64,000 bases of DNA from Flabesymbios commensalis (GCA_964017125.1 OZ024907.1:25420476-25484475); one strand, 5' to 3'; positions 1-14,400 are shown, counted from the first letter of the stretch. Program-made: numbers and translations. The notes: generated by a model not told the origin, from the sequence alone.

Positions 1-2340
1 TGTCTACATATAGGTTTCTCACACCTGGGAAACCGATTCAGAGCCGTGATAACATCTATTAGCAATATTTCACAAAGTTATGGGGGAAAAAACAAATGTT
101 GTGCCAGGAAAACGACACATCGTAGGCCAGTGTAATAATAATGATTATTTAATAAAGTAATTATTTCACTTTTAGAAGCCGAGGGAAACAAACGTAATAT
201 CCGGCATGTTGTAAAAATTTTTGTTTAGACTATTGACAAAAAATATTTTATGATTGTTGATCACTGTCCGGCACTAGATAACCTGTCGCTCACCATATAT
301 CCGTTCTAGGCCTATTAGTATGTGGACAATGTGATATCTACCTGCACACATACATGTTCCGTTCCTATTCAGACAAGAAGTCGTTTCAATTTAACAATTA
401 ATGATTCTAGTAACTAGGTATATTGTGCTGGTTAAAACGTGCACATCACATAAAAATTATGTTACTAAATCGGATTGACAATTTACAAAATCAAGATAAT
501 ATTATCATCTTAATTTTTATATTTTTGATCAGAGTAGATACCGTACAAAAGCCTGGTAATGCGCTGATAACATAACATAATTGAACGAAGAAAGTCCCAA
601 CCATCGGCTCACAGATCCATACAAAACTGTAATGTAGGCTACACATATTTCTACTCCCCTAACTTGAATGAGATAGATGATATCACCATCAATAACTATG
701 ATAAAATACAGTTACACGATATCGGAAATCTGTAACTTGGTGCAGAAGCTGACTTATATATGTTCTGGGCATATAAGATTGGTGATTGAGGACACGCTAG
801 GGTAATGTTGAAAATACTGACGATGAATTTATTTTATAAATACAGTATGAACATACACCATCTTCAGACGATGTTAGTAACTAACCTAGTCTTGGCAACT
901 AAATGCTATAGAGTGTCATGAACAAGTGACCAAAGATTATTTGGTACACTATTGCAACAAGATATGATGCAGAATATGTGGTAATTGGGGCAATAATACC
1001 GTTCGTAGCACGACCAGGATGTTTTTATGAAGAATAACATAAAATACAGAAACTTTCTAGATGTGGTCGTGATATGGTCGAATGTATGAGGAATCAGTAG
1101 GTTCTGGTCATGCATGCTTCTAATCAGATATAAGCTCTCACTCTCACATAATATACAATAACCCAACAGGTTCAGTTGTGGCTTGAAGTGGTATGGGAGC
1201 GACCACCCTATTTTACAGGAAGAGGTATCAATGTTAAAGACAATAAGTTTTACCATATATAAAGTGATGAAATCATATGATGGACGTGACGATATTTAGG
1301 TCCCTAACTATATGTCTCCTCGTGACATAGTAGATTAATCATCATTCATACAGGGTATTTATTACTTATCTATTATATTCTTTTGTAATAAACATTAATC
1401 ATCTAATAATCTATGCAAGACACATGTATCCTACATCAAAAACATTTCCATGCACACAGCGATGCTATCTCAGATGAATATATAACAGATGAAGTACAGA
1501 ATCAGGGAGGAGGACAATACAGTTTCAGTTCAATGTTCAAATTCACCACTTTTGGTGAAGAACAATGCCATTCAACTATTCAATTAACACTGGTGTTTAA
1601 GTGTAAAAAATACTGAGGTACATGATGGGACGTTAAATGTTATTACGGCAATCAAACTGTCAGATCCTGACAATGTGGTAGTCGTATGAGCTGATGTAAA
1701 CTTGCTCATTCTGCTTTCGAAACGTTCTAATCATAGCAATACCTAGCTGTGTAAACCTAGAACTGGTGATATTTATCGTACCATTCAACCGTCTCAATGG
1801 CTTCCACAATACCAGCACATAAATTCTAAAAGAAAGACATTTAAATTAATTCATAAACACCCAGAACTAGAACTTAAGCCAATTAGAGTATTTCAATGTA
1901 TCCTTTTCGTCAATAACCCCTGCCACAAAAAGTGGATATTGTTTCCGTTGTATTTTAGGCCTGTGTAGCAATAAATACAGCTCTGGCCTGATAAAAATAA
2001 TATAAACATCTACGAGATTGATGTACAACTTCAACTAGTTCTCGTGTAAAAGCTTCCTGTTCAACCTGAAGAACTATTACATTTAGTTTGATTAAGTGTG
2101 AATTAGGACCACGAGAAAGCAGCCAATGGCGTCCTATCAAGGAGTCGCTACATCAATTCCGAAGCTGCACAAATATATGATCAATATATTGATGACGGTG
2201 ACTATTCTAGCATTATCATTATGCAAGATGATGGCATTCATGCAAATCTGAGATATACACAGCAAGCCTATGTGGCTACAGTGATGATAGTAACACATGC
2301 TACTTTTGTGCAATTTCCTCATAGTTAATGTGTTGTTTGT
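1..2340. other. Upstream non-coding region
   Basis: AT-rich sequence with scattered short open frames. I see no convincing exon, RNA gene or complete repeat. The longest frame (906-1256 minus, 116 codons) has no recognised motif. The promoter of the STAND gene is probably somewhere upstream of 5160 but nothing diagnostic is visible. Confidence 0.5.
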
Positions 2341-2354
2341 AATAAATCATATTT

Positions 2355-2850
2355 TTTGCATACCCCGTAACTACATGTAACATGGAAGTTGAGTTTTTTG
2401 ATGCTGTATAATTTTTTTGTATCAGAAAACTATTATGCGCCAAAAATAACTTCCTACAACATTTAGAAAAATGGTTGTAGTATTTGATGTATAATTGGCG
2501 GCCATCTTGGATTTTTCCTTGAAACTACATGTAATATAAAAGTTAGAGGGTATTACTGTATTGTACTAGATTTATTGGTATTAAAAACCTATATTTAGTC
2601 ACCAAAAACAACTTTCTATGACTTTTAGAAAAACGTTATGGTACTTTTTGTATTATTGGCGGCCATCTTGGATTTTTTGCGTGATAGTTGGCCAGGTCTT
2701 AGAACATAAAACTCCTCAAAACAAAAATGTTATTTTGAACACGAAAGTCAAGTTTGTGTGTCCGCTGTGCACCCAGACATGATGTATAATCATGATAATT
2801 GAGCCTTGGTCTGCTATTTTGGCGGCCATTTTGTTTTGCAATTTTGAAAG
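2355..2850. repeat. Tandem units containing GGCGGCCATCTTGG
   Basis: Two adjacent, diverged units of about 160-180 bases (near 2365-2515 and 2521-2680) share ACTACATGTAA, ACTTTCTA/ACTTCCTA, a run like TTTAGAAAAA and end in ATTGGCGGCCATCTTGGATTTTT; a third GGCGGCCATTTTG lies at 2821. This is the style of the tandem-unit mobile elements seen near 34.4 and 55 kb. Confidence 0.55.
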
Positions 2851-3011
2851 GGAAAAACTAAAAATAGAGCTTGGCATGGGGCAGATTTGAAATCAGCATA
2901 TCCAAATTGTGTGAAAACAACTGCATGACAAATTCTACTAAGAAATGCCTTACAAACTTTAAGAATGGTTCTTTTTGAAAAATGGGCCCTGACTACAAAG
3001 AAAAATATATA

Positions 3012-3431
3012 CCCGCCGTCAGATTAACTTATATCGCATATTTTCACCGATTTGTCAGTCAATTCTCAACCGATTTTCATGAAAGTTTGCAAGGACTATT
3101 GTCGAGTCACCCGGCGACTACTGTGAAATTTTCATTGGAAAATATTGTATAACTAAAAAGTTAGACCATCTGGCATGTACTGCAATTCAGGGCTAAAAAA
3201 ACCTTTAATTTAACCAGTTTAATGGGTTCATAGAGGGACATCGTAACTACAAATTTACCACTTGTCAAATGGTCTAACTAACTTTTGAACTATATAACAG
3301 TGGTAATATTTTTTGATGAAAATTTCACGGTAGTCGCCAAGGGACTAGATAATAGTCTTTGCGAAATTTCATTAAAATCGGTTGAGAATTGACTGAGAAA
3401 AACATGCGATACAAGTTAATCTGACGGCGGG
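3012..3431. mobile_element. Fold-back MITE with TA flanks (Tc1/mariner-like ends)
   Basis: The left end CCCGCCGTCAGATTAACTT is matched in reverse by AAGTTAATCTGACGGCGGG at the right end, and matching continues inward for most of about 180 bases on each side (ATATCGCAT, CAATTCTCAACCGATTTT, TGAAATTTTCAT, AGTTAGACCAT) around a short spacer. TA stands at both edges (3010-3011 and 3432-3433). There is no open reading frame, so it is non-autonomous. The TA duplication suggests the Tc1/mariner group. Confidence 0.8.
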
Positions 3432-5160
3432 TATAATAATATTAATACTAGCCTAATTATTTAAATTAATCAGAAACATTGACATTGTCATTGAAACAAG
3501 CATTCAGACAGTGTTGTTACCTATTCTCAATGTTTCATTTTCAAACAGTGTTGATGTTTATTTTATTAAAATAAATATAAACTAATTCATTTAATTTTAG
3601 CATTGTAGCACATCTTCCCAGCAGGCATGTGACGTCATTTCAACGTTATGTTTCGGTTGATATAATTAAGTGGTGATGGGATATCACTATATCGTATAGC
3701 GCTGACCAGCCTACCGAGCTGAATTGTGTACAGCAGCTGTCCTGCCATGGCAATAAACGGTGCCCAGTTCGAGGTTAAATTGCAATTTGCCGACTTACCT
3801 GCAATGTACACCGAACGTCTTCACTACCGTTACCATATTTGACGCATATCATATATGTGAAGATTTTTGATAGTTAGAAAGGAAAAGTATGTTTATATTC
3901 AAGTTATTTATCCAAAACTGCACTTAAGGCTACCAAGTGTTCTCGGTTAGAGTGGGGTGGAAACGCAAGATTTTGTGAGATGACCTCATGGTACCTGGTA
4001 TGTGCCGTTTTTTTCCTGTGCTTCGCGCGTGTGTTTTTCAACAACTTCAAGGCGGTCTGAGCATGCGCCTTCAGCGGACGAATTCTCCTCACATAGATGT
4101 CGCTCATGTTGCACTGGCAAAGATTGATCCAAACTATATCGCTGTGAATTGTATAGTCGTATTTTACCTAAATTCAGGTACAATATGTCGCATATCAGCT
4201 CAAGAATCACAGATATGTAAGAAGCAAGTCAATTGTTTACTCGGCCATAGTATAGATCAATGTCATTTTGATGTTATTGTAAGCCCTAGTCACTGAGGTT
4301 ATTGTATAATGGCTAAAACAACTGTATTTTGATGGTTTGCAACAAACAGCAACATCTAACGTGACAGAAGTCGAGACACTTGATATCTGATGAATGTCAA
4401 TGTTACAAAGTATTTATATACTAATAAAGACATATAATTAAAATTAAAAGATGTGGGGACAACAAATCAGCTTTAAGTGAAAATTAAAAGACAGAAGATT
4501 ATATTTCTGATTAAACAAGTATATATTTGAAAACTAAGTGTGTTTTTTGTTGCATTTAAGTCATGCTTTCAAACATGATGTTTATTTTAACATGTTGCTA
4601 GTGTCAGGTTAGCAACAGTGCTAATAGAAGTGGCATCCTTGCCCAGAAATTATATGCACACAGCTAGATATATTACCTTGAATGGCTGGTTTCAGATTGT
4701 TGCATTGTAGAAAGGCTACGTGATTTTATTTTTGCTGTTGGAATGAATATCAAGTTTTTTCATCTGCAGGCTCCGGTGACAGTGGCGCCAGTAATAAATC
4801 TTGTGATCCCTTCCAACAACAAGTGCCATACATGTAGGCCCAATGTAGTGTAGAAATGTTTAATCCCTCATGTTTTGGAAGCAACTAAACATGCTAAACA
4901 CATTGTGTTGTCGCATGGAAATGTTACTTTATTTCTGTGCCTATGAGTAGACATGCGGTGTATAATTTTAGTGCCAGCTAAGTTTTTCTAGCCAAGTCAT
5001 GTTGCAGGGAATTGTGCCTCATGCATAGTGTGTATTTCTGTGATGATCCTCACCACCCACGGCTGTTTAGGGCAGGCATTAAATTTGAATCTTGTCGATC
5101 TTTCTGTATTTAAAATATATTTAGAAAGTTTTTTAGTGTGGGAATTTATTGTTTTTCCAG

Positions 5161-5456
5161 CTTGAACACATCTCACAATGTACAGAGCTCACCAGGAAGA
5201 AACTGATGTTAAAAACAATAACCCTCTTTCTAGACCAGACTCAGCTTTATTTAGAGGTAGAAGATCTCGCCCAGGGACAGCTGACCAGGCAAATGTACTG
5301 CGTTGTTGGCGTAGCATTCAAGATCAGTGTGATGATAGAGCTATCACTCAAAAAAAAGATACTAGAAATACAGTTGTTGGATGGAAGACAGTGAGACTTT
5401 TTGTGTCTTCCACTTTCACCGATTTTCACAAAGAGCGAGAAGTGCTAGTGAAAAAG
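5161..5456 (+). CDS. Exon 1 of coding part: start codon and beginning of DUF4062
   Basis: A good acceptor (GTTTTTCCAG, 5151-5160) precedes the exon, so a non-coding upstream exon is likely. The ATG at 5178 is chosen because an in-frame TGA lies at 5163-5165, between the acceptor and the ATG, so coding cannot begin earlier in this frame. The first 65 or so residues are polar and rich in Arg, Asn and Asp (RPDSALFRGRRSRPG) and are not recognised as a domain; DUF4062 begins near Trp69. Donor AAAAAG/GTGAAT at 5456/5457, phase 0. An overlapping frame from 5149 is open but does not join to exon 2 and lacks the domain. Confidence 0.85.
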
Positions 5457-8400
5457 GTGAATATGTTTTTAAATCTTTTGTAAAACCTTGATAAACTGAT
5501 AAAAAGATTTTGATACTGAACTTTGCTTTTACTATACAATCATGCTCACTACCGTAATGTACCCATGCAGAATAGTCTAATTAGAATAGCATTAGCTATT
5601 TAGTATAATATGACTTATACATGTACATGTAGCAGTATGTGACAGGTTTTTCCTGCCTTACGTGAATGGTGTGAACAATGGCGCCTCGCTCTGATGGAAT
5701 GTGATTTGAGGTGGGGAATTCCCAAAGATTCTGATTCAGCAGCTACCATCGCGACCTGTTTAGAGGAGATTGATCGATGCTATGAAGATGATGATGGACA
5801 ACCTTTTTTTCTGAATCTGTTGGGAGAGCGGTAAGACATGCAAACTTGTATTTATGACTATGATATAAAGGAAAAATATTTCCCTCATTTTCAGAGTAAA
5901 GAGCACAGAACAATCACTAACTTCAATGGTTAAAATTCGGATACAGGAAGTTGTATAAATATAAGATACAAATAGTTGTACTGTGATTAAAAAAAACCAC
6001 CCAGAGATTGCAAAAGCATGAAACTTCAGAAAAAGGTGACTACATTTTGCCACTTGGCACTAGACCTATTAATTCATGCTGTGCCATTTCAACTTCCCAA
6101 GAAACACACCGTTCTGCGACCGTTTTAGTGCTTACACATTGCCCTCTCTGTCCTACCAGCTACTCATTTACACCTGAATGAAGTAAAGCATGTGATGATT
6201 AACCCTTACAGCGAGGGGATAGACTTTAGTCGTCAGAATCTGACGTCTGTAAAAGTCAGATTCTAACGTCTCAATTTGATCCCCGCGCTGTAAGAGTAGA
6301 ACTATTTCTAATGGCTGTAGACCCATAACATAGGTATTCAAATGAAGCGGAAAGAGCTAACTAAGACATTTATGATGATTTCAAATTGAAAAAACCCTTT
6401 GGCCTCCATGGTTTTCATAAAAAAGTCAGCGCTTTAAGGGTTAGGGGTTATGTTCTGGCCACATTACATTTACAGCCAATGGGGGGCACCATTTTGAGAC
6501 CACTAGTCTTACACTGTGGGTCGACATTTAAACACCCTTAATGACTTGCATTAATATCACGCATCTCGATGCCTTCACTTATTAGACCTTCTTAAGATAA
6601 GCAGGTGACATTTATTGTCCAGCTTAGACAACAGGCTCACCCAGCTGCACTCCTGCATTAACCGCTTTAGTATCATTACCAATGTATCCTCATTACCATA
6701 TATTTACGCAAGTGTTTGTCCATTTGAAAAAAACCTGGATCACTTTTCAAAGTTGAACATGTTGAACCTATTTGAAAAAAAATTAACACTAATTATGACT
6801 ATTTCATAGGAGCTCTCATATGACCGTCAGTCTGGCCATCTATCTGGCTGTTTGTTTCTTTCTTTCTTCATCCGCTCATTCGTTCTTGTCGTAACAATAA
6901 TTCAACAACAAGTAAAGCTAACAGTTTCATATTAATACCAGTGATAAACCTCATGAAAGTCTTGGTCAAGTTCAAAGATGGTTGGCCTATTTTTCAGGGT
7001 CATAGACTCTAATGAAGGAAATAGGCCCCATGTGATGGCGGTGGCATACAATTGACGCATATGCGTCGAATTCTCCTTCTAGTATAGCTGAGTCTCCTGC
7101 ATCCTTTCTCAGATCATCCAAAAGCAAGTGGGATACAATACAGGGCAAGTGTGTAACCTTGCGTGGTCTGAAATGTGCTTAATTACCCTTGTGTGGCCTG
7201 TAGCTTTGCTGACATTCATATTAATAGAAAAAAATCTTCCTTCCGTATAAGGATTCGTTAGTTTAGTAGGACTCCCTCATTGTCCTTCTGTCACTCCTGA
7301 CGTTTGATCTAAAATTGTGCACTAGTAATACTTAATATTTTTCATTATTGCTTGATATACTGATATATGCCAAATCAAATGTAAGATATTAACACAGGTA
7401 AATCCTCCTTAATAATGACTTTATGTTTAATAATATTATTTGAACATGTATTTGAAAGATATGGATGGGTTCCTGATATTGAGAATGTACCAGATGACAT
7501 ACGGGAAAAATATCAATGGATTCCTGGAATATCTATTACACACATGGAAATACTACATGGCGCATACAGGTAAGTCTTTGCCAGAGGGAGCTTTGGAATC
7601 TGGCTTGGTTAGTCCAGTAAATTTATAACAACATTGGATGACAAGATTTGGTATGTGGTTCACTTATAGACAGCTGTTGGACAGGTTAAAATATGTTCAT
7701 CTCAATTGAGTTTGCAAAGCCAGAGAAAGGATTTAAGGATATCAAGCCATCTGTTCAATTTTATTTCCAGATTTGGCCTAATATGTAACACTTATCCAGT
7801 CTTTCCCAATAAACTCAAAATTTCATTGGACAGTATGTACTGTAAACTTGAACTTTTACCATACCCAAAAAATTTCACCAGATAGTAGGTGCTAAATGGC
7901 CGATTCCTACCTTGTGATAGTAAAGGACGGATCGCAGGTTTGATGTAGTTGGGTATTTTGCTGGACCTGCCTGTTCTTTACCGGGTATATCGGGTCATTT
8001 CGATGCTATTGGGAAAGACTGCTTAACAGCGGTATATTTGATTTAATTATTTCTCGGAATTTCCGCTCATGATAACTAGGCCATATATATTTACTTTAAG
8101 ATGTCTGGCAGGTAATACCATCTAGATTTCTATAAAAAAATATGATGTTTCAGTGAGGGATATGCCCTGAAAGTTTTGAACAACTTTCAAGCAGGTGATA
8201 CTTACATATACTGTACAATTTGTAGATACTGATAGGTCCATCTACCAGATGTAATGTTCATTTGCCCTCGAACTTTTCTTCTTTATAGGACAAAACAGCT
8301 ATAGACATGATTACCAATAGCAAGTTAATGGTAAATTCAAACTGCCATACTACAATAAGTTCAACAAGTTTATTGTATCTCCACGAATTGAACAAGAACA

Positions 8401-11400
8401 ATGGAAAGATAATACCTCAATTATTATAATATAATGTGCGTCTGAAATTCCAAAACAAAATAAATATAAAAAATGCAAAAAATGTTTCAATTTAATTGCT
8501 TCATACCTTGTTTTATGTAAATAGATAATTTGAGCAATTCTTTCTCATCAGACGAGTTTAATAATTTCCTAAATTTCTCGTTTGAATAATTAGTGTTATA
8601 CAGTATGGACATATATTTTCTTCTAATAATAACTATTGCATTCTAATAAGAAGTGATACACATTACCAATTTTTCTCTGTTAAAATAAGGTTCAATTTAG
8701 CTCTCTTCTTTTGGTATATTTATATGCCTTCCCAATTCTAGATAATTTATGATCAGAAACTCTAAATTTACACTAAGTTATTTAATTACTATATGACAGG
8801 ATAAGTAGATAAGGCACTAATTCAAAATATCAGATAACCAATCTTGCTTGAATTGATCTATAAACTTGTGTAGAAAATCCGTCCACATTACAACCCAAGA
8901 CATTCAGACCATTGTGAGTAATTTCTTCAATATGTAGCTATGTGATTTTTAAATGTTTTGAATTAAGAGCATCTCTAAGATTTGGAGTGAAAATGGGGAA
9001 TCTTCCAAAAGCAAAATTGAAAAAAACAAACAATTTCTATACTGGACTGGATTCTGTGGTGTGGTGTGATATTTTTTTCAATTCTAATATATCTGTTCAG
9101 TGTAGCCTGTTTTGGTAAACGTTTGATATTTAATTCATATTTAAGGATATTTGTAAACTTACAACAATTATTGATTAGGTAATAAATCATACTAACTTTG
9201 GAACGAGTTGTTTATGAAACTTATGACGTTTCGACTTGCTTTGGTAAGTCTTGATCACATACGGATGTCCTGCCGGTGAAATGGCTCAGACATTGGCAGA
9301 ATGATCTTGGCGTAGATGGGTGATAGCTGGTAGCCTTGGTCCCTGTTCATGGTCGGGCATCGTTGGTGTATGTGGATAGCCTCCTTGACTTTGCGTCTAT
9401 GCCAGTCTAGTTCTCTTTCTAGGACTTTGGTGTTGGTAATTGACACACTATGACCGGTGTTGAGACTGTTCTCGCCCACTTTTGTGGGTCGGTCTAGTTT
9501 GGTGTGTTTCTTGAACCTGACCCCCAGGGGCCGCTTTGATTCACCTACATATGTATGTTTGGGATCATCATTGCAGGTGATGTGGTAGATTGTGCCACAT
9601 TGTCTTTCTTTCGGGGTCTTACCTTAGGATGAACACATGATTTAATTGATTGATTTTACTACATGTACACATCTTACTACATGTACTACATACACTTTTT
9701 TGGTATGTGAAGTTTCTTTAAAAAATGGTATTTCAATTTCAGAATGCAGAATCCAAATGCAGCTTTCTTTTTACGAGACCCGTCATTTCTAGATGATTTA
9801 TCAGAGGACCAGGCAGACAGATATATAGATTACAATCCAGAAGCAGTACAGCATCTCAGAGTATGTAGCATTACTTAGTGGTTACATATTTTAGGCCTGG
9901 TAGCAATGGATTAACTGAGCCAAGAAAGTTAATTTTTAAGCCACTTGAAGTTGTGTCTCGCTAGCGTGATCCACAACTTCAAGTGACTAAAAATTAGTTT
10001 AATTTGCAAAATCTAGGTTGAAATATATATGATTATCACAGACTTGAGACATATTTAATTTTTAAAACCTGGTTATACAAGACAATTAAAACATGAGCAA
10101 ACAATACAGTCAACTGTAGTCGACATCAGTGTGCTAAGGGTCAAGTAGGATTTAGGTTCAGTGTGTGATGCAAAATTGTCAGGATGTGTATAGCTGTGAT
10201 AGATGTATGCCCTGTGATGGGTTTTCACAGGGCGTGAGAGAAATTATAGGGTTTCTTCAGGTGAGATTTGCTGCTAACCCCTATCCTGCTGATCTCGACT
10301 ATTGTCAATTTTAACCTGTTTTATTAGTCCATTAAATCACTGATATTGAGAATAAAATCTGTGTTTAAAGATCAAACTTTCTAAATGTTTGGTCTCAAAT
10401 TTAACAAATAATCACTGCCCAGTTAAGAAGGTGCCATCATAAGGCCCTAATCTGTAAGATGCAAAGATTTGAGTGACAATTTGTGAATTTAAACATTGCA
10501 ATCACATGTCACATATTTTTGGAAATATAGCAGCAATATTCTCAACTGGGCAGTAAGAACTTGAGGTTGAGGATCGAGATAGCGAGACAACCTCAAGTGG
10601 TTGAAAATTTAAATAAATTAACTTAGCAGGATAAGGGCTAAGACACTGCTTGATAGTGAAAGCTGTAGATGACTTAACACCCTTTCAAATTAAATAGGAA
10701 TATTTTAATGTAAGCTGAATGCATGGCAATTAATTACATTGACATTTTTACAGGTGCTCAAACAAAAATTACGTGAAAGATTTCCGAGTCAAGTCTTCGG
10801 TTTTAGTCCCAAGATAGAAAATACTCATGGCAAAAAAAAGGTATGATTTGTATTTATTAAATTTTGCAAGGTATGATCATCTTCAACCATCAAGTGCTGG
10901 GCACAGCCCTTGAAGACACAAGGTGTGTTAGCTAGTGTGCTAACACAAATTATCTGTATGCGAATGATTTCCACTTGGACTTTTGACCCGCAGTATGACC
11001 TCAAACTACTGAGGCTACAGGAATGTTATTGACATTTTTAGCCGTGTATGGTTGGTTGGTGAGCAGCTGAAGGGCATTCAGTAGCCACAAAAAGGAACTT
11101 TTTTTCACTCAACTCACTTAACATCACATCTTACTTAACATCCCTCCCTATTTTGCTCTAAGTTTTTTAATAAGTCCCCATTGTGGCAGTTTCTTTGGAA
11201 TTGAAATTTTAGAAAAAAACTTTCCCACCTACCCTAGTTGGGAGAGCCATGTACCGGTAATCGTAATCCCCCGAAAATAGCGGGAAGAAAATGTAAAAAT
11301 CACCTACTCACCCTACTAGTAGGTCTAGTGTCTCAGTGTCATCATTATACTAGTACCACAGGATTAATTTAAATTTGTGTTGTTTTACAGGCTCAAAACC

Positions 11401-14400
11401 ATAACCTAGACAGTTTTGGAAATACAGTTTTTGATTTCTTCAAAAAGGCAATAGAATCTCGGTATTGCTGCAGTGGAGATATACGATCACTGACAGAAGC
11501 ACAACAGGGTGAGTCGGAGATGCACATTCTGATTGCTGAACTGAATGAGCTTAGTGCTAAAGCGGCCAAATATGTGACCCCTCGCAATGAAATAATTATA
11601 TTTATATTATATTGTATTTAGTTTAAATGGGCAGCATACACATACATATTATTTTAATGAACATCATAGTACAATAAAATTGTTCAGAATTCATGTACCT
11701 GGTACCTTACTACCGGTATCAGATAAAATAGTAAACAAGTTTTTCTTAATCTGGCGCTTTATGACTCATTTTGTCATAGAGGGTCTCATATTTCATCCAT
11801 TTGAAACCAGCTATGACATGTGCCAGCTTCAAATATAATACAAATATTGTTTGCAAATGATTAAGTGCCTTGTAACTATAGAATTAAATATAAGACAACA
11901 CATGTATGTGACAAATCTGATATATGTCATACCTTGTTGAATGAAACATCAAACAATCTTATCATAAATTTAACAATGTCTCCATGTTACAATGTGTCGA
12001 AGGCTATTTATGTCTTTGCTTCCTTTTTTTTCTCAGAATATGAAAGTCACTACAAACTGATGCAAATAAAAGCTGAGTTTGTAAAAGGGCGAGACTACGA
12101 GCTTCAAGTTTTGGAAGATTTCACCAGGGGAAAGATACATTCTGACATCGGCCGTTTTGAAAGCTCAGACAAAGATGATGCAGGTCGGAATATTATAATT
12201 ATGTGATATATAGAAGGTGTATTGCAATTTTTGTTCCAGTCATTAGAAAATGTATGAATGTGGGATTGGAATAAAAAATGCTCTTTTATATAATATTTTA
12301 GTAACGTAACTTTATCGTACTTGCTGATAATAAAAATCTTAATACTTGGTGTACCATTTACAGGGTCCAGGTATCTAGCCTTGAAAAACTGCTACCCTCT
12401 TCTGTAGCTACACACCTTCGCTATATGCTGAGAGTACAAGAAATAATGACAGCCACTAACAGGCCATGTTTTGTTGACAGCAAGCTAAACTGGCAGTGTA
12501 TATACATGTAGTAGTGAAATTATCTGCAGGCCGGATCCTTATTGTCCCGATCCGATTTTAAATTTACTACTTTTTTGGCATGGCTTTGATGCGATATTTC
12601 CAAAAATATGTGACATGTGATTGCAATGTTTAAATTCACCAATTGTAACTCAAATCTTTGCATCTTACAGATTAGGGCCTTACGATGTCACCTCAACTGG
12701 GTAGTTAGAAAATATCAAGTGTGAGGTCTACTGCTTTGAAACTAAAATCTTTGACAAAGCATTTAATGTGAAATAATGCTAAATAATTATCTTGTTAGAT
12801 TAATTTTGTGATACATATATCTCAATGCTTACTTTATTTTATATAGTATTTTGTTGCTGCAACAAATCTATGAACTCCGCTTTTTCTCCCCCGCCCTAGG
12901 GGCGGGGAATATTGTCTGGCCATGTGGTCGTGCGTCTGCATTTCGTTTCCAGACGATATCTCAGAAACCGTTAGCTGGATTGTTTTCATATTACATACAT
13001 ACATCCCTTAGGTGGTGTAGATGTGCCTTTTGGGCGTTCAACCTTTGACCTAATTGTTTACCTTTGATTTTGAGGCAATTATTGACTTTAATTAATAGTG
13101 GATGATAAGTTCAGTTTCCGGACTATATCTCGGTAACTGTTAGCCAGATTGTTTTCATACTGCATACACACATCCTTTAGGGGGTGTAGATGTGCCTTTT
13201 GTGGACCTTTGACCTAATTTTTTACCTTTGATCTTGAGGCAATTATTGACTTAATTGATGGCGAATAATAAATTTATTTTCCGGATGATATCTCGTAAAG
13301 CGTTTGCTGGATTGTTTTCATATTGCACACACACATCTCTTAGGGGGTGTAGATGTGCCTTTTGTGGCTTATGACCTTTTACCTAATTTTTACCTTGATT
13401 TTGGGGCATTTATTGTTTCTAATTGATGGCGGATGATAAGTTCAGTTTCCGGCCGATATCTCGGAAAGCATTTGTTGAATTGTTTCATATTTTATACATG
13501 GCACACATCCCTCAGGGGGTGTAGATGTGCCTTTTGGGGCTTGTGACCTTTGACCTAATTTTTTACTTTTCACTTTAAGGCCATTTTTTCCCTTAATTAA
13601 TGGCGGGGGATATCGTTAGCGTCAGCGCTCTCGTTTATACTTCACATAGACATTATTATGATTATGTACTACTGGAGATTTCTTTATTTTTTACTGGCCA
13701 TGATTGTAATCAACCCTTCAATTATTATGGCTACTAACAAAGAAACAGTTGTTTGAGGAAAATAAGTTATTAAAATTGTTATTATATCTTCAGCAATAAC
13801 AGACATTTATCTCATTCATTTTCAAAGGAAACAATTTTAAAATGCATTTGGCAGCCATTTTGGTGCAGTGATATTTGACAATGCTAAAAAGTTGAACCAT
13901 GATGATATACCAAATTTTGTTGTCCCATTCATATATAACCCATAACAAATTTCACTGATATAAAATATAAAATGACTGCGTCATTATCTCGGGAAACCTT
14001 GCATGCTAACTAGAAATGTCCACATGGATAAAACATGACACATATCACATATTCAAAATGGTGACTTGTGGTAACACTAAGCTCCTTTAGTGTTTGATCG
14101 GAACAAGTTTTCTGATGGAAAATTTATACTTCAGTCATAAATGCCTAATCAGTGATTTAATAATAATAAAACATGCTGGGGTTGTATATACTATTCACAA
14201 ATTTAAACAATTTGTTTTTTTAGCTGTTGAAAAGTTTGGGTTATTAAAGTCAGATCAGCCCATTTTATGTGTTACTGCACCATCTGGTCATGGAAAATCA
14301 GCTTTACTGGCAAAACTGGCTACAATTTTGCGAAAGGTGAGCTTAGTGTTATAGTTTGACTGTAAATATAGTGTCAGTTTATTCACAGGCATTTTCATAA

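Noticed and set aside
906-1256. 116-codon frame on the minus strand and some protein-like plus-strand stretches between 900 and 1620
   Set aside because: No motif, splice sites or neighbour support a gene; composition alone is too weak. It may be a decayed repeat.
3988-4296. 102-codon plus-strand frame upstream of the STAND gene as a first coding exon
   Set aside because: The in-frame stop in the next exon before the ATG rules out joining in that frame, and the peptide has no recognised motif; an untranslated first exon here remains possible.
9225-9265. A complete hammerhead ribozyme next to the Penelope-like fragment
   Set aside because: Only a GAAACGTC-like element and a weak stem are visible; the conserved core is not complete enough to call.
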